Of a stretch of DNA of 64,000 bases, positions 38,401 to 50,400 are shown one piece after another. Numbering within the stretch: position 1 is the first letter of the stretch; each line of letters begins with the position of its first letter. Source of the DNA: Ampullaceana balthica (lineage: Eukaryota > Mollusca > Gastropoda > Lymnaeidae); the NCBI GenBank assembly GCA_944989445.1, contig CALYLW010000040.1:1129818-1193817 (forward strand), written 5' to 3'. The notes under the pieces were generated by a model. That model saw only the letters and a list, made by a program, of their open reading frames with translations. It was not told where the DNA came from and ran no database searches. The translations under genes were made by a program, and so were the position numbers.

Positions 38401-41400
38401 AACACTTTATCAACATTTAAATCTCTAATAAAAATGCAGGACTAAACACAAACCATAGATAAGCGTAGGGACGCAATAATCTTCTGTATAGAAGAGCGTC
38501 TGTAAACAGATAAGATAAGATAAGGCCATCATGCACGATTCTTCAAGTCTCATTCCTACGTAAGTGGTCCCCAACCTTATCGCCGTGAACTGGTCAATGT
38601 TTGATAATTTTACCCGCTAAAGGGGATGGGGGGATAGATGATTGACTGTTTATATTTTAGGAAGTTTTGATTTAATAATTATAATTTAGACTTATTGTAA
38701 TTAAACAAACCTTCAAAGTTAAATACAGTTAAATATATAATGATTTCACATTTTAACTTGCTAGAACTAAATCAGAACCCTGAGCTTGTTCCTCGGCAAC
38801 CAGACTTTCCACCTAAAGGTAATTGGAGGCTGTAAAACCTGAAGTGTTTTGCTTATGTCCAGTTTATTTTAGGGTTGTTAATCGTAAATCCGATTGTTGG
38901 TTTTGAAAGCGATAATAGGTTTTAAAATTTCCCAAAACGATAATCGAATTTAATATTTAAAAAATAATTTCCTTACTGAAAACTTCAAAAAATATTCAAA
39001 CAAAATTTATTCCCGTATTTGCTGACATTTTCATCCAATATAGCCCCCAAGGTGTGTTTATTTATAAGTTTTGAGGGCTCCGTGCAGTGTGCTTGTAAAT
39101 TAATACATTTATTGTTTGGCGAAAAGTGTGACATCATTAAGTTCATTGATGTCTAAAATCGACAAAAATAGACATAATAAATGCAGTCTCTATTGTGGAA
39201 ATCATGATATAGGCTAAGACATGAAATGCAATTCCCCACATAACATTGCATGTAACATCATTGTTTATTCCACCGTTTCCACACCATCTTTGCCAGCCCT
39301 AGAGACAGCTCTGCATGGGATGTTTTCTTAATTCAACGAAAACTGAAGTCATTTCCTTATTCCATGTCATATTTGCCAGCCTATAGAAACAACTCTGCAT
39401 TTCCTTGATTTTTTAACATTTAATGCCCCAGAAGGTTTTCGCCAAACTTCCGCCTCAGTCCCATAAGGATTTCCCGTTTATTACTATCAACTGGTTATGA
39501 AATTAAAAAAATTGCGTAAAATTTATTTATATTATTATTGTCATACTGACTTCATCCTTTAGGATAATAATGGTTATTTTACGTATCCAAACGACCGTCT
39601 TGATCTTAATACTATTTTTACCGGTAGTTTAATACTATAATTTTTACAATAACGTAAAGCAAAATCACATTTTCAAAAAAAACACGTAAAAACGCCCAAA
39701 AAACTTCGCGAATCGAGCGATAACACTAGCGAGGTCAACGGCCGCCATTGCCGGAAGTCGACTGAAGCTTCTCTCGCTAAATGAAGAATTTCTGCTTTCT
39801 ATAATTTCATTACTAAAGAGGGTGCTATCGAGGTGCGCATTACCGCGCTTTGGCATTAGAGACAAGGCGCGCATTACCATACTTTGGGGCATTAAACTTT
39901 AATTAATAAAGATACAGTAGAAAATTTTTTATTTTCATCACAAAGTAGAAAATACAGAATTCGACTTTGACACTGATGCATCTGTCTGTAGGTTACGGTA
40001 TCCAACTCTAGCTTTCCTGTAAAGAATATATTTCTATGAAATTAGCGGTAAAACGATAACTGGTTTAAAATGGGATTTACAAAACCGATAATCTGACCAA
40101 AAAAATAAAAAAATTAACAACCCTAGTTTATTTCATTGTTTTTTTTGTTTTTTTTTGGGTTGGTTTCACCGCTGAAAACCTCGTTTCACACAGATAAGAT
40201 GTGTGAGAGTGCAATAGGGATTTAAGGGCCATGATGGCAATCTCAGGATATTTCACGAGTTTACTTTTAAAAAGCAGCATAGTTAATGTCTTCATTCCTT
40301 ACCAGTTTGTGGATCTTTTGTGGTTGGGAAATAATGCTGGAGCTCTTTAAAATCAAAAGACAGGTGAGGGTACACCAACTGGGAGAATGAAAGCTCAGGC
40401 TAGGCCTGACAGGTGATCGTGCACCAAATGGGAGAATGAATGTTCAGGATTGGTCTCACCTCAAATCCTGGCTGTTTGAAACATGTCCATAAAGCCTCTG
40501 TTCACGGCCATCCCCTAAACACTTAAGCTTGTCTTTAAATGCAGCTACTTTGTCCGCCAACTGGAAAACAATTATTTTCCTGAAAGGGACAGATTGAGCT
40601 TATTGAGCAGGCTGATAACACAGGTAAGCCAGTTTTGCAAACCATAGCTTGTTACTGATGTTGCTGACAGCTGGGACTTCTTTTTTTAAGGAAAAATTAC
40701 TCCAGGTGTTAGTCTTTGGAAATTTGCACAATCCCGAGAAAACTACAGCACAGTAAATAAAGTGGAAATAATTTAAAGTTTCTTGTGCGTTACGATCCGT
40801 GCCCTGGGGTTTGGGACCACTGGCCACTCAAGGAACATTAAATTATTAAACTTTAATTACAGTGGTGTATTTCTCTCGGGTTTGTGCGTCTTTCCATAGA
40901 CTCTTTGCAGAGAAACAAGCTCAGGGTTCTCATTGATTTAAAATTCTAGTAATTTAATATTAAATAATTTTATTTTGAAGGCATGTTTAAATACAATTAA
41001 ATTAAAACTATACAATCAAAACAATCTAAAGTAAATTTACATGTTAAAACTAAGAACGCCACCGCCGCGGTAAAATTATCAAACTTAGACCGGTCCGCGG
41101 CGATAAAAACATAATATGGGATTATATTTTTCAATCGTCAATTCACCCGAATTAATGTATTTTACAGCACACAAGACAACCCCCTCACTTTTCCTTTTCA
41201 AATAGGTTTGGTGTAAACTCGCCATATTGAACTTCCAACACACACCAAATAAATTTTTAGAAAACATGAGATTTGATAGGACTGGTTAACCATTCTGTGA
41301 CTTTCCGACGTCTCCCAAATGTCTTGTACTAGAAATTGTAACACTTGCGGCCTTGAACTTTGTTCACATCAAAGGCATGTTGTCACTGCTGCACTGTGTG

Positions 41401-44400
41401 TTTGCTCTCGAACTATGCCTCAGCAACTAAGCAAATTAAAAATAAATAAAAATTATTTATTAGCTGAACCCCACTAACAGTGATGATGTATATATTATGT
41501 ATTTATCGAAATATTAAGAAGGTGATTTAATGTCACTGTAACACAACAAATTAACTCTGGGTAATGAGCTAATACAGACTAGTTGAAGTTACAATTAACT
41601 GGTCCATATTAAACAGGACTGGTCCTGCTCTTAGGACTGGTTAACCATTAACAATCTTATTACTAATCTTTTAGGCCCATACTTGTACTACAAATGTATC
41701 AAATAGGTTAGTAACCTTAATCGCAATCTTATATATTACAGTCTCTCCCATAATATAGTACTTCACTTTTTAATAACCATAAAATAGTCAGTATTTGCAC
41801 TAGTAATGTAAATTCCCTAGTACTGGCGGTAGCGCTGCAGTACTGAACGTTTTCTTTCTTTTGTGAAGCTTATGGCTTAGCGCCAATAGTGACCACTCCT
41901 TGGATCTTAAGATCTTACATAGATAAATGTTTGAGTTTTCCTCCAGTGTAAAGAAAGAACTCATGGCTATACCTAAATATACCCCCCCCCCACATTCATA
42001 TAAATAATAGATATTTAGTAGTATCCAGAAACTAAAAAAGAAATTAGTTTAGAAATAAATCATAGGCGTTTTCACCAGTTTTTCTAAACAAATGTTCCAT
42101 GATTTTTCAAAATAAAACAAAATGATGCATTTACTTTCAATACACTTCTGGTTGTAGGCAAAATTTAAGATTTAGAGACTTTTTAGAACAGGATGTAGGA
42201 TAGCCTTTACATTAACCTTCATTTGATTTAAATTACTTGCATTCTTCCAAATGCTGAAGCCAAATGTAAAAAAAAACATTTTGTATAGCAATAAACCTGC
42301 CCTTCCTTACAATCATATCTCCCTACTGTGACGATAAAGATGAATATTTCCGTTTGGCGAGTTGTCTAAGGGTATTATGTTGAACTTATGACCTTCCCGC
42401 TCACAACACACAACTTTAGTGATCTCTTGCATATGATAATCAACAAACTAAAGGGGAGTAAAAATACAACACAATGAAATTTAATATACAATTTTGTACA
42501 ATTGTGGAAACCAGTTCCTAATGGGAATATTGATGCTACAAATTAATTGTCCCCTTTTTGGCTTAACTTTATCATCATCAGGGTTATGCCACGTGACCTA
42601 ATGTTTACTGGATGGGTACTCAAATGTAATGGTGACACGGTCCGCCTGGGTCGTCTCGCCCCACTCCTTGCTCCCTCGGGCGTTGAGGTGTGGCGGCTGG
42701 CGCTGCACGCTCCCCTGGTCAGCGTGCCCTGTTCGCTGCTGCTGTGGGTAGCTTTGCCCTACACCAGGCTCCTTCAGTGCTGGAGTGTGTAGTTGGTACT
42801 GCAGTGTTCCACGAGCTGGTGTGTTCAGTTCACTGCTGTGTTGACTGTCTCACCTATGGTCAAGGTGACGTCGGCGATCACGGTGTGTGATTAGCCGGCT
42901 TCCGTGCGTGTAGTGTGTATACACATACGGGCATCAACAAGAAAAATCGAATTAGCCGATGAGAAAATGCTAAGACAAAGAGAGAATTTGGCGGTTCCAA
43001 TAAAAAAACGTCGAGTTAGTGGGGTGGTCAAGCTAACCGAGCTTGAGTTAAGTGGGTTCGACTGTACAAAAATTCCAACTCAGAAAAACAAGCACAAAAT
43101 GCACTCAACGTGGTCTATTCCATTTTAAATTTCACTCAAAAGGAAGTTGAAACTCTTCTGAATCAAAGTTTTATAAGCTTTTAATAAAATAGTTGAATGG
43201 CAAAGTCGGATTACTAATAAAATGAAACAAGCCAGTGCTGACGCAGAGAGCGGCTAAACATACTAGGCTCAAAGCGCATTGACGCACACTGCGGCGAAAC
43301 ATATTAAATGGGTTAAGCATGAAATGTCAACTAAAAACGTCAGCCTCAGTTCAAACAATATGTCAACTTAAAATACATATATCTTATCTTATCTGTTTCA
43401 GACGCTCCTTCTATACAGAAGATTATTGCGTCCTACGCTTATCTATGGTTTGTGTTTAGTCCTGCATTCTTATTAGAGTTTTAAATGTTAAGTGTTGGCT
43501 TTCCTGGTTTCTTCAGGCAACCCATTCCACGCCCGAATTCCGGACGGGAAGAACGAAAATTTGTCTGAGTTTGTTCTTGCATACGGAATAAGAAAGGTGT
43601 TTTTATCCTTATATCTATCTGAGGGTTGTATTAAGTTATCTTTGTGTTGTATTTCCAAATTAGAGTCAATTGCTTTATTTATGATTACTACTTTACTCTT
43701 GGTTCTTCTATCCTCTAGTGTTTCAAGGTTTAATGATTTAACTAATGGTGTTATTCTAGTCAGTTTTGAATATTCTCCACTAATGAATCTGGCAGCTCTT
43801 TTTGGATTTGTTCTAGTTTATCAATGTTTTCTTTGGTGGATGGGTCCCATACAGAAGATGCATATTCTAGTACAGGTCTCACCAAAGTGAGATAGCATTT
43901 TAGTTTTATATCCTTATTACATTTGTAAAGGTTTCTTTTTATAAAGCCTAAGGTTTTGTTGGATTTTTTTAATAACTTCATTGACATGGGGATTCCATGA
44001 TAATTTCTCATTTATTATGACTCCTTTAGTTTGGGTTAGTTCCTTTCCATGAATGAAATATTTTGAATTTATTTGTTTCTTTTTCTTTGTTACTCTTAAC
44101 AGTTTACACTTTTCTGGGTGGAAACTCATACTCCAGTTAGTTTCCCATTTTATCAATTCATCTAGGTCTTTTTGTAAAATTTTGCTATCTTGTTCTGATT
44201 TAATTGTTCTATAGATTATACAATCATCAGCAAATAACCAAACTTTTTTTCCTGTTGAGATGTCGTTGGGAAAATCATTTATATATATTAAAAAGAGTAA
44301 GGGACCTAGCACAGTTCCTTGTGGAACTCCTGAATTGACCTTTATTGGTGCAGATTTGGATCCAGTGATGTAAGGAACCTGAGATTCCAAAGTAGTTAAA

Positions 44401-47400
44401 GTTTTTTACGTAAACTAAGGTGGTGAACTTTGTCAAATGCTTTTGAGAAGTCTAGTACAGTAAAAGTCCGATAATTCGGCGTCCATTAGTCAGGCATCGC
44501 TCTGGAAAATTGTAAAAAAATTTGGTTTTCTCAAAAAGTGTGTCTTTAAAGCAAATAAAAACGCTTGAGAGCTATTCGGAAGTTTTCTGGGTAGTTTGGG
44601 GAAGCGCTCGGTATTGTTCGGAAACAATTAGGCTAGTCTCAGCTGTCACAACAAATACAGGTGCAGTGCAGCACAGATAATCAATCACGAAGCGTCTCGC
44701 CATTTTTTGTGCGTTGTTGTTTTGTGTCCTTTCACATCGCAGTAAACTGTGTCTCAGTGCTTCAGAAATTATTGATTTCCATATCATTAGAAATAAATTT
44801 TATACTTAACGCCAAAAGTCAAGAAAACAAAAAGACATTTATGACTTTTTAAAATCTAAGTGAAATATGTTTTACAGTACGTGTACATAGATTATATGAA
44901 ATGTAAAATAAACTTTGTTGTATTTGCATACTGTATTTGTAGTTTAATTATGAACCTAATTGTTCTTATAATTACGATCTATGTATGTAGTTAAAAAAAC
45001 AAAGTACATTTGTTTTACGGCAAAGCCTACACTAAAAAGAAGGGGCACCGCCTGATAGACCGGAATTTTTGATAGTCCGGCACCGAGCCGGTCCCAAACG
45101 TGCCGGATTATCGGAATGTTACTGTAATATTGCATCTATTTGATCATTTTTGTCTAAGCCTTTTGATAGTTCATCTATTAAACCTATTGTGTTTCACACA
45201 TCTGAAGAGCTCAAGGGAAGAAACGGCTATGTCACATTTTTGTGCTTTTGAGATATTCATTTTTCATAAAACCTACTTCAGAGCATTCAATTTTTGTTCC
45301 TCTATCAGATACAAAGGTTAACTACAAAATTTCAAAAATGTCACTTAGCCGTTTCTTCCCTTGTGGTCTTCATCTGTTTTTGTGTGACTTGCAGCATGCT
45401 TTCACTGGCTGTAATTTGCCCAACCCTGTTATGGATGGAGTATAATTATTATTTTGAAAAAGAAATAATAGAATATCATAAAGCTGTGATAATCAAATTT
45501 CAATGCAATCATGTTTAAAGGTCTGTTTGGTAAATATGCATAAAATGTGGTGTGATAAAAAATTCATGTCATTGCAAAATATTAAATTGAATATAAAAAA
45601 TGCACCAAAAAAAAATCTTTGTCGATCACATATGAATGAATACCTGTTTAAAAGTAAAATTAAAAAAGGCCTCCACTTTTTTTTCATATATCAATGGGTT
45701 GCATACTTTAGGTTTTCTGAGTGGTCGTCAACTTGTACAGTAAATTAACAAAATATTCACCAACATGGAGTTTTTTTTATTTTTAATGGAGTCATGAGTT
45801 TATATGCTGGGAATCGTGTCTTTAAATTGAAAGATGAAATCAAGTTGCTCTTTGAAGTGCAAGGGAATCATGATCTTTTGGTATATTTTAACAACAAAAC
45901 TTTGTTGAAAAGAGTAGTATATTAAGAAGATATATTAAAACAGCGAGTTAGCTTTAACCTGAAACTGGTCGAGTGGCAGCGCACTGGACTGTCGTACCGA
46001 TGGTCACAGGTTCGAATACGTGTGAAGGCAAGGGTTTGTTCCCGGGGCCTAGGGCGTCCCCGAGTCACCCCGCTCCGAATGGGTACCTAACACTACATGT
46101 AGTTAGGCGGCTGGGTAATGCGTGGAACCCACAAAGCCGTGGCCTGTGAGCGCTGCATCACTTGCCTAACAGATCATCTGTCATGGTCTGTGGACGCAAC
46201 TATCTTCTGCATAGAAGGAGCGTCTGTATAGATAAGACAAGACAAGAAAACAAATTTTATCTCATTTCATGATAATCTAGGGGCATTTTATCCAAGCTGT
46301 AGAACTGGCGAAGAAAAATAAATCTTGGACACAATGCCGTGTTTGATAAACTCTGCTGCGCGGTAGATGAATCTGAAGGTAAATATTTGAAGGAAGATAA
46401 CTGGTCATCTTGAATCCCTTGAAAACCTTCTGAGCTGCAAGAAAAAGAAAATACTTTGCCACGATTTATTTTAAAATAAATTCTATGGGTAAAAAATATT
46501 TTCCTCCACATAAAAATAAATTCTCCCCTACTTGTAAAATAAAGTCCTCCCCCAAAATAAATCTGCCCCCATCACACTTACTATATAATACAAAAAGATC
46601 AGTCAAAAATAAAAGAATAGAATAATATAATTGTAATAGTCACACATGTTAACGTAAAAACTATATTTGATCATCTTTGTTTTTTCAGTTCAATTTTTTG
46701 TTGTTTTTGAATTAACATTGCGCATTTAGCCACCCTCATAAATGTGTCTATTGGTGATAAACATCCTCTTTTCCCTCAACTTGTTCCATTGCTAGCTGTT
46801 GGAATTTCCAAAAAATCATACACAAAATTCATGTAGCATGTATGCAATGTATATATATTCTGAGACATAAATGTTAATACAACCCTTATTTATAATATAA
46901 TTAATGGGCGGTTTTATTTTGAACACTGAAATTGTTCAGTTTTTTATATATTAAATACCCAATTAAAAATGTTCAGGGGAGGGGTGGTGGTCCACAGGTC
47001 ACTTGACTTTTAAAAGGTTGGGAGCTTGTGGCCTAGAACTATTAAAAAATTTGTGATGATTTAAAAAAAATTATTATTTTACTCTATACAGTTATGGATT
47101 TGTAACGTTTGAGAGTCAAGATGATGCAGACAGAATAATAAAAAAGGAGGTAAATATTAGAGAACATTTGGAAATAGCAATATTTTCTATCTTGCTTGTT
47201 TAACAATTTTTAAAAACCATCTCATTCTTTTACCAATTTTGTATAAATTTACAATGCCTAGTCAAAGTTGAATAGCTAAATTATGTATGTTAGTTACTCT
47301 TTACAAAATTATAAAAATAAAAGATTCATCTTCACAAATTTCTATTAGTACAGCAGATTTAAATTAATTTATTAATTAACTTTTCAACATGACAGTCAGC

Positions 47401-50400
47401 TATCACAAGGGTGATCACTTAATTTAGATTCTTTAAAATCCATTTCTAAATCTGTATTCATATTAGGGATTTTTAAGATTGATCTGTATAAATAAAATAG
47501 TAATATTGATAAATGTAATAGGATTTTGAGATTATATGCTGTTTACATGAATTTAACATATTCAAAAATTTTTATTTTCTATAACAGTCGGATAATCTTA
47601 TTTTCAAGGACAGAAAGCTCAATATTGGCCCAGCAGTGAGAAAACAAGTATGTATAGTTTTATCATGATATATTTACTTTTGAATAGTTATTTTTTATAC
47701 TCAAACTTTTCAGTTTTTATTTACAGCCCTCATCCTGATTTTATTTTTGAATTATTTTTGTACTCAAACTTTTCAGTTTTTATTTACAGCCCTCTTGATT
47801 TTAGTAAATAATTATATGATTTTCTTGTCCCTTTAATCGCAACTTCAATAAGCCCATATAATATGGCGTATTGGTTTATTACCCGGGAATCGTTTTTGTG
47901 TTAAGCCTCAAATAGCTTTCTCCATATTCCGGTATATAAATAATAAAACATGTCATCACTATTACAGTGGGGTCCACTTAACTTGAGCCCGGTTAACTCG
48001 TCAGCTCTATTAAGTAGACGTTGTTTTTTTTAATGGAACCGCCAAATTCTCTTTGTCGTTGCATTTTCCATCGGTTAATTCGATTTTTTAAAGTCGCAGA
48101 GCCCTAATATTTCGAGCACAAAAGAGTGCCAAATTTGCATCTTAACGTCGGTTAGCTCGATCTCCGTCTGTTCGCCTAGCAATGCACTTTGGCATTTTTA
48201 GTTCAAAACAGTGTTGACATCTCACTTTCTTCAAGACTTCTGGCTTTTGTGTGATTCTATGAGATTTCAATAAAAATTACCGGATGTTTTTACTTTCAAT
48301 TTGATTCCGTTAGATTGAGTATGTATTCACCAGAGGTACTCGAAAATCACGTTAGTGATCTTTAATTTGTCATTATTTCGCTGTGCATGTTATATTATTA
48401 TTAAACTTAATTCATTTTTTGATGCATTAATCATTTTGTTTTTTTAAGATAAACGAATATCTTTAGAAAAGAAAATAAAGGTTTGTATCGAGTATCGAGA
48501 ATTGACGGTGGTTTTTATATAATTAAATAAAATATTATTATTATTCTTTTAAAAGTTTGTTGTTGCTTTGTTACCAGTAAGATACGTGACTGACTAACAC
48601 GCGCGTGACTTACTAACAGTCAGTTAGTGAAATCAAATGATTTTCTTAATATTCTAGTATATATATAATATACATGTCATCACTGTTGTAGGTCGAATTC
48701 TGATAAGGTCAAGGCCGCATTTGTTACTATTTATATTACAAATACACATATGATTTGATTGATGGAGGAAATTCAAGTGCGGTCTCATAGTGACAGATAT
48801 CCTGCACGTCAAAAGCATTAACGTTTAAAGCCCCATAAGGTTTTCAGTAAACTTCCGCCTCAGTCCCGTAAGGATTTCCCGTATCGCAATCGACTGGTTA
48901 TGAAATTTAAAAAATTGCTGTAAATGTATTTATAATGTTATTGTCATACTGACTTCATCTTTTAGGATAAGAATGGTTATTTTAAATTATCCAAAAGACC
49001 GTTTTGAGTTTAATACTATTTTACCTGTAGTTTAGTACTATTATTTTTACAAAAAAGTATAGCGAAATCACATTTTCAAAAAAAACAACATAAAAACTAC
49101 CCCCGAAACTTCACGAATCAAGCGAAAACACGAGCGAAGGCAATCGCCGCCATTGCCGGAAGTCGAATACATCTTCTATCCCGCACTGAATAGTTTTTAC
49201 TTTCTGTGATTTCGTTTCTAAAAAGAGTACTATCGAGGCGCGCTTTACCGCGCTTTGGTAATAGAGGCTAGGTGCGCATTACTGCGCTTTGTCAAATTAA
49301 ACGTTAAACTTAAAATTACCATATTGATATGTTAATTTTTTTTTAATTCGCCGATTCGACTGGCATTGCAAACGAGAGCGGCAGTGACATGCCACGGGAT
49401 GAGGCGAGGTGAAAAATTTGACCTTTAACGCATGCGCAGACAATTATAAACTGGTAACTTTATTTTTTTATTAAATGGAATCGAAACATGACCACAGAGA
49501 CGTAATCAAAGTAAAAAAAATATATATATTTAAAAATTCCCGACTAGTCATAACTTTTCCCGACTTTCAAGACCCGGAAAATTATTTTAAGAATTCCCGA
49601 CTGAATGGGAACCCTGGGTTATATTTAAACTACCCTTAAAAACGAATGGTCTTAACCTTAGGAAAGAGTGAAGAAATGTAAGGGTCCCGATATTCTGATA
49701 CGATTCCGATTAATCGCCCCATCACTAAATAACGCACATCATGTATATAATTATAAAGAAATTTCAAGCGCATGTTAATATTTTGTCGCCATATTGGTTT
49801 TCGTTTAACTCGATGATTGGTTATCTCGGCGCCATTTTTTCATACCCCGAGGCCGTCGACTTAAGCGGGTCCCGCCCATTTGCTTGCTGGGGTACTGTGT
49901 TATATAAATTATCAAATAATAATAATTATTAAGAATACTTTATCTTATTCAGTACAAAAACCGAATGGTTTATAAATAATCATAAAATTAGGGCACGGTG
50001 GTTGAGTGGCATGCGCGCTCAGCTGGCCTACCGAGGGTCACAGGTTTGAATCTCCGTGAAGGCAGGGATTTGTTTCCAGTGCCAAAGGTGCCCCGAGTCA
50101 CCCAGCTCCAAATGGGTACCTGACACTAGTTAGGGAATAGCGTGGCCTCATAGCCTTGGCCTTGAACACTGCATCACCACTACTCAATAGGTTCTTACCA
50201 TAATGTAGGACGAAATAATCTTCTGTATAAAAGGAACATCTGTATAGATATAAGACAAAATTCAAGTCAAATAATAAAAAATGAAATATAAGATAAGGAG
50301 CAAGCGTGCAATAACACCCCCCCCCCACACACACACACAAACTTTTGAAATTTTAAACCATTACTACAATAAAACATTAAATATCATACTAAATCATCAA

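Larger units (their letters stand above)
38563..41110 (-). mobile_element. ZBED/Charlie-like hAT remnant, long inverted ends
   Basis: The minus strand at 40158-40247 encodes PEIAIMALKSLLHSHTSYLC, then ETRFSAVKP, the C-terminal hAT fold of ZBED5-like transposases. Further right on the same strand are VAAFKDKLKCLGDG and NKLWFAKLAYL, earlier blocks of that protein. The outer parts (38563-38810 and about 40905-41110) are inverted copies of each other (CAAGCTCAGGGTTCT; TTTGATAATTTTACC). The coding is broken by stops and by the element at 38870-40125. Confidence 0.75.

Noticed and set aside
43492..43890. 132-codon + strand frame
   Set aside because: It is antisense to LINE copy 2, whose minus strand carries the real reverse transcriptase reading.
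45962..46035. Functional tRNA gene
   Set aside because: A and B boxes are present, but no full cloverleaf is evident and the sequence continues into a SINE body seen at three other places.
46257..46511. 84-codon minus-strand frame as a gene
   Set aside because: No recognisable domain, no splice or start context, and it lies inside a transposon-rich BOLL intron.
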